Positions 41,216 to 51,099 of a DNA stretch of 64,000 nt are shown piece by piece (position 1 is the stretch's first letter; the number at the start of each line of letters is the position of its first letter). The notes beneath the pieces were generated by a model, which ran no database searches, was not told where the DNA came from, and was given only the letters and a program-made list of their open reading frames with translations. Made by a program: the position numbers and the translations under genes. The DNA is taken from the NCBI GenBank assembly GCA_020847515.1, contig JADLBW010000069.1, forward strand, positions 24,364 to 88,363, read 5' to 3'. The stretch comes from Pirellulales bacterium (GTDB taxonomy: Bacteria > Planctomycetota > Planctomycetia > Pirellulales > Lacipirellulaceae).

Positions 41216-43189
41216 ATGCCGCTTGAATTCCAACAACTTGTGCTTTGGCTCATACCGGCAGCCCCGCTAGCGGCCGCGGTAGTGATCTCCCTGTTGGGGC
41301 CGAAGCTGCTTCGCGAGCGCAGCCATTGGCCCTGCTGGCTGGCGCTGGCGGTCTCGACGGCATGTGCGCTCGTCCTGTTGACCAACATCATGCCGCAGTC
41401 GTTCGAGGGAGGCGACTCGGCAACCGGCGTCGTAGCGGTCGGCTATCCGTGGATCTCGATCGGCGAGATGCAGGTCCGCATCGATCTGCGCGCCGACGCC
41501 ATGTCCACGCTCATGCTGTCGATGGTCACCAGCGTGAGCTTGCTGGTCTCCGTCTTCTCGGCCGGCTACATGCACGGCGATCGCGGCTATGCCCGGTTCT
41601 TCGCGGCGTTTTCGCTGTTCGTCTTTTCGATGGCGATGCTGGTGCTGTCGGGCAACTACATGCAGTTGTTCATCTTTTGGGAACTGGTCGGTCTGTGCAG
41701 CTATCTGCTGATCGGCTTTTGGTTCCAGAAGCCCAGCGCCGCGGCCGCCGCGAAGAAGGCGTTCGTCGTCAACCGCATCGGCGATATGGGCCTTATCCTG
41801 GGCATCTTCCTCATTTGGACGACCTTCGGTTCGCTCGACTTCGCAAGCGTGCTGTTCAGCCCGGAGACGCTGTCGCAGGCGGCCACCGCCCATCCGGGGC
41901 GCATCACCACGATTTGCTTTCTGCTGTTGGCCGGCGCCATGGGCAAAAGCGCCCAGTTCCCGCTGCACGTGTGGCTGCCCGACGCCATGGAAGGCCCCAC
42001 GCCCGTCAGCGCCCTGATTCATGCGGCGACGATGGTGACGGCGGGCGTCTATCTGGTCGCGCGCAGCACGCCGCTCTTTGCGCTGGCGCCGGACGCCCAA
42101 CTATTCGTAACGGGCATCGGCGCCGCGACGGCGCTGCTGGCGGCGTTGATCGCGCTGACGCAGATGGATTTAAAGCGAGTGCTGGCCTATTCGACGGTTA
42201 GTCAACTCGGATTCATGTTTATGGCCCTCGGCGTCGGGGCGGCGGGGGCTGAACTGGCGACCGCTGGCGCCACGGCAGGCATGTTCCACCTGTTCACTCA
42301 CGGCTTCTTCAAGGCGCTGCTGTTCTTGGCCGCCGGCAGCGTCATGCACGCGATGGGCGACGTCATCGACATGCGGCATTTCAGCGGCCTGCGGCGATCG
42401 CTGCCCATCACTCACTGGACGTTCCTATGCGGGGCCGCCGCCCTGGCTGGCGTGCCGCTGCTGGCCGGCTTCTGGAGCAAAGACGAAATTCTCGCCGTCC
42501 TCCACGAAGCCGGCCGCCATGAGCGCGTCGGCGGCTTCTTCACGGCTATCTATTGGATCGCCGCCGCAACGGCCTTCCTTACGGCGTTTTACGCGTTCCG
42601 CGCCTATTTCATGACCTTTTGGGGACCCCAGCGGTTTCCGCCCGAGGCCGGCCATCACCCCCACGACGCGCCGCCAGCGATGGCCTGGCCATTGCGATTG
42701 CTCGCGGTCGCAGCCCTGTTTGTCGGCCTGGCCGCGGCAGCGACGCACTGGTTCGCCAGGTATCTGGCCCACACGCCCGGCATGGCGCACGAAGGCGAGC
42801 ATGCCTTCCATATCGATCTCATGGTCGCCAGCGGGGTCATCGCGGTGGCCGGCATCGCGCTGGCCTGGTTCATGTACGTTCGCCGCCCGGGGCTGGCCGC
42901 CAGCCTGAGCCAGGCAGGCCGCCGCCTTTACGATCTGTCGTACCGGAAGTTCTACTTTGACGAGTTGTTCCTGGCCGCGCTGGTGTTGCCGCTGCGGGCT
43001 TTTGCGTGGCTCTGCTACATGGCGGACGTTCACGTAATCGACCGCCTCGTGGACGCCGCCGGTGCAGCGCCCCGCGTGGCGAGCCGGCTGCCGCGACTGC
43101 TGCACACTGGCCTTGTCTCCAACTATGCGCTGATGATGTGGGCGGGCGTCCTGGCCTATTTGGGATTCCTGCTGGGCCTCATCGGCTGA
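41216..43189 (+). CDS. nuoL: NADH-quinone oxidoreductase subunit L
   Basis: The large antiporter-like subunit (ND5 type) at the far end of the membrane arm, about 657 residues and 15-16 helices. FIFWELVGLCSYLLIGFWF, GKSAQFPLHVWLPDAMEGPTPVSALIHAATMV (core VWLPDAMEGPTPVSALIHAA) and LALTQMDLKRVLAYSTVSQLG are diagnostic; the glutamate and lysine proton-channel residues lie there. The C-terminal part holds the long lateral helix. The frame opens at 41123 inside nuoK, but MPLEFQQLVLWLIP at 41216 matches the normal N-terminus. Confidence 0.95.
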   Translation: MPLEFQQLVLWLIPAAPLAAAVVISLLGPKLLRERSHWPCWLALAVSTACALVLLTNIMPQSFEGGDSATGVVAVGYPWISIGEMQVRIDLRADAMSTLMLSMVTSVSLLVSVFSAGYMHGDRGYARFFAAFSLFVFSMAMLVLSGNYMQLFIFWELVGLCSYLLIGFWFQKPSAAAAAKKAFVVNRIGDMGLILGIFLIWTTFGSLDFASVLFSPETLSQAATAHPGRITTICFLLLAGAMGKSAQFPLHVWLPDAMEGPTPVSALIHAATMVTAGVYLVARSTPLFALAPDAQLFVTGIGAATALLAALIALTQMDLKRVLAYSTVSQLGFMFMALGVGAAGAELATAGATAGMFHLFTHGFFKALLFLAAGSVMHAMGDVIDMRHFSGLRRSLPITHWTFLCGAAALAGVPLLAGFWSKDEILAVLHEAGRHERVGGFFTAIYWIAAATAFLTAFYAFRAYFMTFWGPQRFPPEAGHHPHDAPPAMAWPLRLLAVAALFVGLAAAATHWFARYLAHTPGMAHEGEHAFHIDLMVASGVIAVAGIALAWFMYVRRPGLAASLSQAGRRLYDLSYRKFYFDELFLAALVLPLRAFAWLCYMADVHVIDRLVDAAGAAPRVASRLPRLLHTGLVSNYALMMWAGVLAYLGFLLGLIG

Positions 43190-43211
43190 AGGCGAAGCGG
43201 CGTTTGCATCG

Positions 43212-44861
43212 ATGATTTCCTTGTTGTTCCTACTGCTGCTTGTTCCCCTGGCCGCCGGCGGGTTGCTCCTGCTGTTCGCCGGGGCGTCGCAGGCCCGCAG
43301 TGCACGCTGGATCGCCCTGGCGGGGTCGATAGCCGTGCTGGCGATGTCGCTAAGCTTAGGCGGGCAATATCGCCAATTAAGCTTATCGTTCGATCGCGGC
43401 CGGGCGGATGCCGCCGCCGCCTCGCCGATTCGACCCCAGGTCGAGTACCGTAAACCCTGGCTGACGCTCGGCGGAGCCGCCGAGCAGCCGGTGATCCTCG
43501 AATTTCACTTCGGCCTCGATGGCGTGAGCGTCGCCATGATCGTGCTCACGGCGCTGCTGACGGTCGCTTGCGTACTGATCTCCTGGGAGTCAATTCGCGA
43601 ACGCGAGTCGGAGTTCTACGCGGCGCTGCTGATACTCGAGACCGGCCTGATTGGAGTCTTCTGCGCCTTCGACGCCCTGCTGTTTTACGTCTTTTTTGAG
43701 TTCACGCTGATTCCGCTCTTCTTTTTGATCGCCATTTGGGGTGGACCGCAGCGGCGCTACGCAGCAGTCAAGTTCTTCCTGTACACCCTGGCCGGCAGCC
43801 TGGTAACGCTGCTGGGGCTGGTAACGCTCGTCGGCAGCGCGGCCGCCGGCGGACTTGAGTCTCCTTGTTCTTTGCCCCAGCTTGCCGCGTGGTATCGCGA
43901 TAACCCGTTATCGCCATCGTGGCAAATGGTGGTATTCCTCGCCCTTGCGGCCGGCTTTCTCATCAAGGTGCCTGTATTCCCGTTTCACACCTGGCTGCCG
44001 CTGGCGCACGTCGAGGCCCCGACCGCCGGCAGCGTCCTGCTGGCAGGCGTGCTGCTGAAACTGGGCACGTATGGCTTCTTGCGGCTATGTCTGCCCATGC
44101 TTCCGGCCGCCTGTCTTTCCGTCGGCGTGCCGATGGCCGCCGTCTTGGGAGTCGTGGGCATCGTCTATGGCTCGCTCTGTGCGCTGGTGCAACGCGACGT
44201 CAAAAAGCTCGTCGCCTATAGCAGCGTCGCCCATCTGGGCTTCTGCATGTTGGGCTTGTTTGCGCTGAATTCTGAGGGCGTCACTGGCGGCGTGTTGCAG
44301 ATGATCAATCACGGCCTGTCGACCGGCGCCTTGTTCCTCATTGTCGGGATGTTCTACGAACGGTACCACACTCGCCTGGTCGACGACTTGGGAGGCCTGG
44401 CCAATCGTCTGCCCTTAATGGCCGCCGGCATGGTCTTCGTATCGATGGCCAGCGTCGGTTTGCCGGGACTCAACGGCTTTCCCGGCGAGATGCTGTCGCT
44501 AGCCGGCATGTTCAAACGCCATCCGCTGTACGCCGCAGCCGGGGCCTCAGGCCTGATCCTCGGCGCCTGGTACCTCTTGACCATGCTGCAGTACGTCTTC
44601 TTCGGTCCGCTGAAGGAGCCCGTTCACGGCGCCTCCGCGCATTCCCATCCGGTCCGCGACATCTCCTTGCGGGAACTCGGCTCACTGGTCCCAATTGCCG
44701 TCGCCATTCTTTGGATCGGCCTCACGCCCCAGCCGCTGATTGACATGATTCGGCCGGATGTCGAGGCCATTACCCAGCTATATGCTCGCGGCCCCGACGG
44801 CGGCGAATCGGTCGCCCAGGTCAGCCCCGATCGGACCTTCGCCACGGAGCCGCGCCCATGA
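43212..44861 (+). CDS. nuoM: NADH-quinone oxidoreductase subunit M
   Basis: The ND4-type antiporter-like subunit, 549 residues. LLFYVFFEFTLIPLFFLIAIWGG carries the key glutamate, and VFPFHTWLPLAHVEAPTAGSVLLAGVLLKLG is the family signature (core WLP.AH.EAPT.GSV.LAG.LLK.G), followed by VQRDVKKLVAYSSVAHLG. A loop of about 40 polar residues near 60-100 replaces part of the first external loop. nuoN starts within its stop (ATGA). Confidence 0.95.
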   Translation: MISLLFLLLLVPLAAGGLLLLFAGASQARSARWIALAGSIAVLAMSLSLGGQYRQLSLSFDRGRADAAAASPIRPQVEYRKPWLTLGGAAEQPVILEFHFGLDGVSVAMIVLTALLTVACVLISWESIRERESEFYAALLILETGLIGVFCAFDALLFYVFFEFTLIPLFFLIAIWGGPQRRYAAVKFFLYTLAGSLVTLLGLVTLVGSAAAGGLESPCSLPQLAAWYRDNPLSPSWQMVVFLALAAGFLIKVPVFPFHTWLPLAHVEAPTAGSVLLAGVLLKLGTYGFLRLCLPMLPAACLSVGVPMAAVLGVVGIVYGSLCALVQRDVKKLVAYSSVAHLGFCMLGLFALNSEGVTGGVLQMINHGLSTGALFLIVGMFYERYHTRLVDDLGGLANRLPLMAAGMVFVSMASVGLPGLNGFPGEMLSLAGMFKRHPLYAAAGASGLILGAWYLLTMLQYVFFGPLKEPVHGASAHSHPVRDISLRELGSLVPIAVAILWIGLTPQPLIDMIRPDVEAITQLYARGPDGGESVAQVSPDRTFATEPRP

Positions 44862-46360
44862 CGTCGGCGATCGACCAAATTAACGCCGCGGTGCACCTCG
44901 TCGCCCCGGAACTGATCCTGGTCATTACGGTCTGCGTGATGTTCGTCACCGGCCCGTTCCTGGTGACCGAGGCCGGCCTGGCGACGCCCGGCTTGCGGAA
45001 GCGCTGGGTCGCCCTGTCGCTCGTGGCCATCGCGTTCGCCGCCTATGCCTGGTGGGGCGCCCCGGTCGAACCGTCCGACGCCGGCATGTTTCGCACCGAC
45101 GCGCTCGCGTGGTATGTCCGCGGGCTGACGTTAGCCCTGGGCGCCGTGCTGGCTGTGGCTTTTATCGATCAGATCGACGATAGCCATGCCGCGGAAGGTC
45201 AGGCCTGCATGCTGGCGATCCTCGCGGGAACTAACCTCGTTGCGATTGCCAATGATCTGGTCGTTCTCTTTCTGTCGCTGGAATTGGTGAGCATTCCTAC
45301 GTATGTGCTGCTCTACTTGCCCCGCCGCGGCGACGCGAATCGTGAAGCCACCGCCAAGTACATGCTGCTGAGCATCTTTTCCTCCGCCATTGTCCTGTAC
45401 GGCATGAGCCTGCTCTATGGCGCGACGGGCACGACCAGTCTGGCGGGCATTGCCGCCGCACAAGCTCACGACCCCGGCGCCGCCAGCCTGTTGACGCGGA
45501 TGGCCGCTGCGCTGCTGCTGGCGGGATTATGCTTTCGCATTGCCGCCGTGCCGTTTCACTTCTACGCCCCCGACGTCTTCCAGGGCGTCAGTTCGGCGGC
45601 CGCCGCGATGCTGTCGTTTGTTCCCAAGGCGGTTGGCTTCGTCGCCCTGCTGCGGCTGCTGCCGCTCGTCGACGGAGCAGCAGTTGCCGACTCGGCCGCC
45701 CAGGAACCCGCCCTGCGAGTGCTGCTGGCCGTCCTGGCCGTGGCGACGATGCTGATTGGCAATCTGCTCGCCCTGCGTCAGCAGCACCTTCACCGGCTGT
45801 TGGCCTACTCCAGCGTGGCCCACGCGGGATACATGCTGGTGGGGCTGACGGTCGGTCCCGGCAGTGCGCCAGTAAGCGGCGTCAGCGCCTTGCTGTTCTA
45901 TTTGGCCGCCTACGGCATAACGACGATCGGCATTTTCGCGCTCCTGGCGGGGGCGACAAGCAGCCAGTCGCCGATGCGTACGCAGACGGATCTGGCGGGC
46001 CTCAGCCGCCTGCATCCTGCCGTGGCTCTGGCTCTGGCGATTTGCCTCTTTGGACTGACCGGTTTGCCCCCCACCGCGGGATTTACCGGCAAGTTGAACC
46101 TCTTCTTCGCCGCCTGGTCGGCGGGTACGCAGCTTGGGCGCATTTTGGCAATCAGCTTGGCGCTAAACGCCGCCATCTCCGCGTGGTATTACCTGCGGCT
46201 GATCGCGGTCATGTTCCTGGAACCGCCCGCCGAGGAGGCGGCCCCTGCGAAGCTATGCCTCGCGCCTGCCGTGGCTGGCGCCGTATGCTCCGCCGCCACA
46301 GTCTTGCTCTTCGTCGCCCCGCAGTGGCTATGGGATGCAGCAGCACGCTTCTCTCCCTAA
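44858..46360 (+). CDS. nuoN: NADH-quinone oxidoreductase subunit N
   Basis: The ND2-type antiporter-like subunit, 500 residues, last gene of the complex I operon. LVVLFLSLELVSIPTYVLLYLPRRGDANREATAKYML (core LELVSIPTYVL) and FRIAAVPFHFYAPDVFQG are typical, followed by LRQQHLHRLLAYSSVAHAGYMLVG. Fourteen helices are expected. The palindromic repeat region follows directly downstream. Confidence 0.95.
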   Translation: MTSAIDQINAAVHLVAPELILVITVCVMFVTGPFLVTEAGLATPGLRKRWVALSLVAIAFAAYAWWGAPVEPSDAGMFRTDALAWYVRGLTLALGAVLAVAFIDQIDDSHAAEGQACMLAILAGTNLVAIANDLVVLFLSLELVSIPTYVLLYLPRRGDANREATAKYMLLSIFSSAIVLYGMSLLYGATGTTSLAGIAAAQAHDPGAASLLTRMAAALLLAGLCFRIAAVPFHFYAPDVFQGVSSAAAAMLSFVPKAVGFVALLRLLPLVDGAAVADSAAQEPALRVLLAVLAVATMLIGNLLALRQQHLHRLLAYSSVAHAGYMLVGLTVGPGSAPVSGVSALLFYLAAYGITTIGIFALLAGATSSQSPMRTQTDLAGLSRLHPAVALALAICLFGLTGLPPTAGFTGKLNLFFAAWSAGTQLGRILAISLALNAAISAWYYLRLIAVMFLEPPAEEAAPAKLCLAPAVAGAVCSAATVLLFVAPQWLWDAAARFSP

Positions 46361-46744
46361 AATGACCGGCGGACCTCACAGCAAGCTCTATTGAGAACTG
46401 CGCGACTAATGAACCCTGCCTGGCTGTTGGCAATCGGCTATCGGCCGACGGCCAGCGGGAAAAGGCCTCATTCTGCCCGCTAGCCGCCAGCTAATAGCCG
46501 ACAGCCGACAGCCAAATTTACAGCGGGTTCCTTAGCGGCGCAGGAATCAATAGCTTGCAGCCCGGTACGGTCTGCAGCAGCAGATTGGCAGCCGCACGGC
46601 CAACGCCATCCGCTGCTAAGCCCGCATCGTACATAGCGTTCTTCCGCCTGCGTGCTCAATTACCGCCTAAGCGACGGTGCACGCCGCCAAGGGTCCGCGC
46701 CTCGCCGTTACTGCATTTCCATTCGCCCCCACAGCGGTCGACCC
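46361..46744. other. 384-base gap: nested palindrome after nuoN, leader of the GH9 gene
   Basis: Holds the nested palindrome 46421-46514 (entered separately). From 46515 to 46744 there is GC-rich sequence without a gene; an upstream in-frame extension of the GH9 frame (to 46652) has no family character. No clear promoter is visible. Confidence 0.5.
46421..46514. repeat. Nested palindrome of AGCCGA repeats downstream of nuoN
   Basis: TGGCTGTTGGCAATCGGCTAT (46421-46441) pairs with ATAGCCGACAGCCGACAGCCA (46494-46514) at 18 of 21 positions, and inside it AGCGGG (46454-46459) pairs with CCCGCT (46476-46481). The result is a long stem with a branched interior, made of the repeated word AGCCGAY, also found at 1481 and 30951. 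No T-run follows, so it could serve as a transcription or mRNA-end element for the nuo operon; this is inference. Confidence 0.65.
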
Positions 46745-48424
46745 ATGAAACCAGTCCGCTTGGCGCTCGCCGGTGTTGGCATATCGCTCATCGCCTCATT
46801 CTCGGATGCTGCCGAGGGGGGGCGGATATCGCTCGATTCAGTCGGATACCTTCCTGCGAGGCCCAAGAAAGCGACGCTCGTCGGCGCCGCCGGACCGTTT
46901 TCCGTGGTGCGCCTCCGCGATCGAACCGTGGTCTTCGCGTCGACGGCCGCAGGCCCGATCACCGATCGCGATACTGGCGACCAATTCTTAATCGCCGACT
47001 TCTCCGCCTTGAGCGAGCCGGGCGAATACGCCCTGTCGGCCGACGGCGTTTCCGGACAATCGCGGTTCGATATCCGCGCCGACGTCTATGTCGAGCCGTT
47101 TCAACTTGTAACGCGGGCCATGTACTTGTGGCGCTGCGGCATGGCGGTGGAAGGCGAGCACCAAGGCGTCCGCTTTGGGCACGGCGCCTGTCATCGCGAC
47201 GACGCCCTGCTCGACCATGTTGGCGGCCGACCAGGACGTAGGCCGAGCGTCGGCGGCTGGCACGACGCCGGCGACTACAACAAGTACGTCGTCAACGCCG
47301 GCGCCGCGGCAGGCGTAATGTTCCGCGCCTGGGAGGACTTCGGCGACCGGATCCAACGAGCCCCGCTCGATCTGCCCGAAGCGGGCGGGAAACTGCCCGA
47401 ATTCCTCGCAGAACTGAAGTGGGAAATCGATTGGCTGCTAACGATGCAAGCCGACGACGGCGCCGTCTGGCACAAAGTCTCGACCCTCGAATTCGGGCCT
47501 TTCGTTATGCCGGAGCGCGAGAACCTGCCGCGGTACTTCGCCCCCTGGAGCAGCGCTGCCACGGCCGACTTCGTCGCCCTGACGGCTATGGCCGCCAGAT
47601 GCTTCGCTCCGTTCGACGGGCGGTATGCAGGCGAGTGCCTCCAAGCCGCCAGAACGAGCTACGCATTCCTCGAGCAGCGGCCGCGAAACCATCCGCCCGA
47701 CCTGCGCGCCTTCAACACCGGCGGTTACGACTCCCCCGACGCCGATGATCGCCTGTGGGCCGCGGCCGAACTCTGGGAGTCGACCGGCGAGAACGAATTT
47801 CTGACCGCGTTCGAATCGCGGCTCAGCGCCGACTTTCCCACGCCTAACAATCGCGACCGCGCCAACGGGCCCATAACGGTAGACGCCGACTGGGACTGGA
47901 GCAATCTGAGAAACCTCGGCCTGCTAACATATCTGAATTCAAAACGCTCGGGACGCGATCCGGCGCTCGTCGATGGCGTGCGTAGCGGGCTGCTGGCCGC
48001 TGCTGAAGGCATCGTGTCGACGGCGGCAGAGCACCCCTACGGCCGGCCGTTGGGAGATCGTTACTACTGGGGATGTAACGGAACCGTCGCGCGGCAGACC
48101 CTGGTACTGCAAGCTGCCTACCGTCTAACGAGCGAGCAGCGTTATCGCGACGCCGCCCTGGACGCCATCCACCACCTTTTCGGGCGCAACGGCTACGGCC
48201 GTTGCTTTGTGACAGGCCTGGGAGCCAATCCTCCGCTCCATCCGCACGATCGCCGATCGGGCGCCGACGGGCTGGCCCCGCCGTGGCCAGGTTATCTGGT
48301 CGGCGGGCCCCATCCGCACGCCGACAGTTGGCAGGATGACCAGGACGATTACCGCACGAACGAGGTCGCCATCAACTGGAATGCCGCGCTCATCTACGCG
48401 CTAGCCGGCTTCCTCGACGACTGA
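46745..48424 (+). CDS. Secreted GH9 endoglucanase-like glycoside hydrolase
   Basis: A 559-residue secreted protein with a signal peptide to about residue 23. Residues about 26-110 are the cellulase N-terminal immunoglobulin-like domain (SVGYLPARPKKATLV), followed by the (alpha/alpha)6 barrel. GGWHDAGDYNKYV (169-181) contains the catalytic base (D174 and D177), GLGANPPLHPHDR carries the substrate-binding histidine segment, and DYRTNEVAINWNA holds the acid E541. This is GH9, whose members cleave cellulose or related beta-glucans; chitobiosidase-type activities exist in the family. ATG 46745 gives the signal peptide at the N-terminus. Confidence 0.92.
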   Translation: MKPVRLALAGVGISLIASFSDAAEGGRISLDSVGYLPARPKKATLVGAAGPFSVVRLRDRTVVFASTAAGPITDRDTGDQFLIADFSALSEPGEYALSADGVSGQSRFDIRADVYVEPFQLVTRAMYLWRCGMAVEGEHQGVRFGHGACHRDDALLDHVGGRPGRRPSVGGWHDAGDYNKYVVNAGAAAGVMFRAWEDFGDRIQRAPLDLPEAGGKLPEFLAELKWEIDWLLTMQADDGAVWHKVSTLEFGPFVMPERENLPRYFAPWSSAATADFVALTAMAARCFAPFDGRYAGECLQAARTSYAFLEQRPRNHPPDLRAFNTGGYDSPDADDRLWAAAELWESTGENEFLTAFESRLSADFPTPNNRDRANGPITVDADWDWSNLRNLGLLTYLNSKRSGRDPALVDGVRSGLLAAAEGIVSTAAEHPYGRPLGDRYYWGCNGTVARQTLVLQAAYRLTSEQRYRDAALDAIHHLFGRNGYGRCFVTGLGANPPLHPHDRRSGADGLAPPWPGYLVGGPHPHADSWQDDQDDYRTNEVAINWNAALIYALAGFLDD

Positions 48425-48809
48425 AGGACCACGTGGCACGACCGCCGGCCGGTTCCAGCCCCTCGCATCGCGGGCAGCCCCATACGCGCCCCGCCCGCCC
48501 CGTTCGACGCCCCCGCAAGGGCTCGGGTCTGGATTGCCGCAACTACTGGAATCGGTCCCACTTATGGGCGCCCTATCGCAGGATTTGCCCTCCGCTCAAG
48601 TGCTTAAGCCAGGCGGAATTATTGACATTTTGCCGAGCGGACGTTAAATTGCCATCGGTTGCAGTTCGAGCCTTGCGTTCATTGGTTCTGCGCTTCCCTT
48701 TCATCCTCTCATCCAGCTCCCGCGTTGCCAGTGGCATGCCAGCGCTGCCGACGGTTTGGCCGGCCGCCCTGTGCAGTCGTCGCTGGCGCCCTCGCGGACG
48801 CCTGTTCGT
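48425..48809. other. 385-base gap with a promoter for the second LacI-family gene
   Basis: The gap between the GH9 gene and the regulator contains no supported gene. The promoter at 48622-48650 is the only clear signal. Upstream open frames in this gap are GC-bias shadows. Confidence 0.45.
48622..48650 (+). promoter_or_regulatory. Sigma70-type promoter before the LacI-family gene
   Basis: A perfect TTGACA -35 (48622-48627), a 17-base spacer, and TAAATT as the -10 (48645-48650). The predicted start is near 48657, leaving about 150 bases of leader. This is the best two-box promoter I found in the window. Confidence 0.65.
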
Positions 48810-49847
48810 ATGGCGGCGACGATCTACGACATCGCGAAGCAGGCCGGCGTCTCCAGTTCTACGGTGGCGAGAGTCCTTCGCGGCGACACCAAGGGCGGCC
48901 GTCGCGATAGCGCCGAACGGGCGGCCCGCATCCGCGAGATCGCCAACCGCTTAGGATACCGTCCCAATCTGCGGGCCCGCGCCTTTTCCGAACAGCGAAC
49001 CAAGGGCGTCGGGCTGCTCTATACCGACGACGCATGGGTATTCGAAGGCGTCAACGACAAGGTGTTGCAGGGACTTGTGCGCGAGCTTCGCAAGTTCGAC
49101 CATCACCTGCTTTTGGTCCCCATCGACGACGGAGGCGATTGGGAAGAACTTGTCCTGGGCGGGCATATCGACGGCTCGGTGACGTTTCAGTTTTTGCCGG
49201 CCTGCGTGCGGACGACCATCCGCGAAGCCCAGATGCCGTGCGTGCTGCTGGGCGACAACTCCGATCCCGAACTGGCTCACATCGTCGTCGACGATGCCGC
49301 CGGCGCGTATTCGGCCGCCCGTCACTTGATCGCCTTAGGGCATCGGCGGATCGGTCTCTACGTCCATGACACGGTCAAGCCGCATTGCAGCATCCGAGAT
49401 CGACGCGACGGGTTTGAGGCGGCGATGCGGGAGCACGCGCTGACGCCCTGTTTTTGGCACTGCAGCGACGGCGAAATGGTTTCGACCCTGGTCCGCGGCG
49501 ACGACCGCCCCACGGGGCTGATTTGCTACAGCGATCTCGAATCGACGCTGATCATGCACGCTATGTGGCAGCACGGCGTGAAGATTCCCGCCGACCTGAG
49601 TCTCATCGGCTTTAACGACAAATTCGCGACCAAGCATATGACGCCCCACTTAACGACCGTGGCGTTCGACGCGAATCGAATCGGCTCGCTGGGCGCGCAG
49701 ATGATCATCGAGAGCATCGACGGCCAGGAACGCCACGATCAACAACGCCACGGGGTCGGGCAGCAGGGCCCGGCGTCGGCCGAGAAAAGAGCAGTTAAGG
49801 TAAGCACCCAGTTGATCATTCGCGGATCGACGGCGCCGCCATCGTAA
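48810..49847 (+). CDS. LacI-family transcriptional regulator (second)
   Basis: A 345-residue regulator. TIYDIAKQAGVSSSTVARVLRG is the helix-turn-helix, RPNLRARAFSEQRTKGVGLLYTDD the hinge and first sensor strand, and AARHLIALGHRRIGLYV, LICYSDLESTLIMHAMWQHG and LSLIGFNDKFATKHMTPHLTTV are typical of the sugar-sensing domain. The C-terminus has a polar low-complexity tail (about 300-330). It lies between GH9 and a secreted dockerin-like protein, suggesting control of glucan utilisation genes. ATG 48810 is used; the frame is open upstream to 48756. Confidence 0.9.
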   Translation: MAATIYDIAKQAGVSSSTVARVLRGDTKGGRRDSAERAARIREIANRLGYRPNLRARAFSEQRTKGVGLLYTDDAWVFEGVNDKVLQGLVRELRKFDHHLLLVPIDDGGDWEELVLGGHIDGSVTFQFLPACVRTTIREAQMPCVLLGDNSDPELAHIVVDDAAGAYSAARHLIALGHRRIGLYVHDTVKPHCSIRDRRDGFEAAMREHALTPCFWHCSDGEMVSTLVRGDDRPTGLICYSDLESTLIMHAMWQHGVKIPADLSLIGFNDKFATKHMTPHLTTVAFDANRIGSLGAQMIIESIDGQERHDQQRHGVGQQGPASAEKRAVKVSTQLIIRGSTAPPS

Positions 49848-50201
49848 CGGGCGCCCGCCGTCGTTCCGCCGGATCCGTAAGTCATATTGGCAGCGCCTTT
49901 TTCAACAGAACTACTCGACAAACCCAGGGGATTTGCAACCGATCGGCCGCGAGCAACGGCGGCGAACGCGCTGCTCGGTTCTCCTTGACTATTCGTCGCC
50001 TCCTAGATTGAACGATTCGACTTGGGCGAGTCGCCGGCGCGATCGAGCCTGCCCCGAAGCTTGTGGGGGCGTTGGGGCAGGTTTGACGTGCCGCGCTCGC
50101 GCCATATCGTCGGCTCCTTATTAACGCTCAGTTTCGCACAACAACATCGCGTAGCGTCACCGTTCAACACTTGTCCCAATCCACAGGAAAGGTGCAATCG
50201 T
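49848..50201. other. 354-base gap with an inverted repeat at 50048-50081
   Basis: No gene is supported. An 8-bp perfect inverted repeat, CCTGCCCC (50048-50055) and GGGGCAGG (50074-50081), surrounds an 18-base spacer. Near 50083-50110 is a weak promoter-like TTGACG/TATCGT pair with a 16-base spacer. Candidate regulatory region for the secreted-protein genes that follow. Confidence 0.4.
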
Positions 50202-51080
50202 ATGCGAACCACATCATTCACGATCGCTGCCGCGGCCGCCGCCCTCGTCCTCGCCGCGTCGCCGCTCCGCTTTGCGAGCGCCGACGTGCTGCTCGGCGGA
50301 TTCAACAACGATCTGTCGTCGCCGCTGACCAACAGTTGGGAAATCATCAATGGATGGCAGACTAACTTCGTCCCCGCGCTGAGCGAAGGCAGCAATGCCC
50401 TGCAAGCGACTATGCCCGGCCCCTGGCAAGTCGGGCTGAAGCTCATCGGCGGCGAACAACTTGCCCAAATGATCATCGACAACGATACGTTGGAATTCGA
50501 CGCCGCCCCCACCAGCTACATGTCTTGGCGCCAGGCCTTCGCCGTCATCAACGGCAACAATGAGACCGTCGGCTGGCGACAAACGCCTGAGATCAATTTG
50601 ACCACGCCGGGCCAGCCCACCCACATCGCCATCGATCTGGCCAACCCCCGCGGCGACAACAGCGTCAACTGGCAGACCCTGGCCCAGGCGTGGCTGGATG
50701 AACCGAACCCGGAGGTCCGTACCTATTTTGAACTTCTCATCGGCGTTCAGGGCGCCGAGAACGCCCCCGGGGCCGACGCCGATTTGGACAACGACGTGGA
50801 CGCCGCTGACTTTCTGATCTGGCAGCAGAACTTCGGTCTGGAGGGCGGCCAGGAACAAGGCGACTTTAACTTCGACTTCTTTGTCGACGGCGCCGACCTG
50901 GAGGTGCTGGCCGGAGAGTTCGGCCGCGCTCCTTCCAGCGTCGCCACCACGATTGATAACGTCATGCTCGTCGGCCCCTCGGCCAGCGTCTCTGCAGTGC
51001 CCGAACCGGTCGGCGCCATGGTCGCCTTGATCGGATTGATCATCGTGGGCCAGGCCGCTCGATCTCGGCGCAATGCCTAA
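50202..51080 (+). CDS. Secreted protein with dockerin-like repeats and PEP-CTERM tail
   Basis: A 292-residue exported protein (signal peptide about 1-29, SADV). The body (about 30-185) is beta-rich and looks like a carbohydrate-binding module, ending ADLDNDVDAADFLIWQQNFG and GDFNFDFFVDGADLEVLAGEFG, two calcium-binding dockerin-like repeats of about 22 residues. The C-terminus has VPEP, a hydrophobic stretch and a basic tail (AARSRRNA): the PEP-CTERM signal recognised by exosortase, which sorts proteins to the cell surface or matrix. AGGAAAGG lies nine bases before the ATG. No exosortase gene is in the window. It sits next to GH9 and LacI genes. Confidence 0.8.
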   Translation: MRTTSFTIAAAAAALVLAASPLRFASADVLLGGFNNDLSSPLTNSWEIINGWQTNFVPALSEGSNALQATMPGPWQVGLKLIGGEQLAQMIIDNDTLEFDAAPTSYMSWRQAFAVINGNNETVGWRQTPEINLTTPGQPTHIAIDLANPRGDNSVNWQTLAQAWLDEPNPEVRTYFELLIGVQGAENAPGADADLDNDVDAADFLIWQQNFGLEGGQEQGDFNFDFFVDGADLEVLAGEFGRAPSSVATTIDNVMLVGPSASVSAVPEPVGAMVALIGLIIVGQAARSRRNA

Positions 51081-51099
51081 CCCGCGCCAAGGACCAGCA

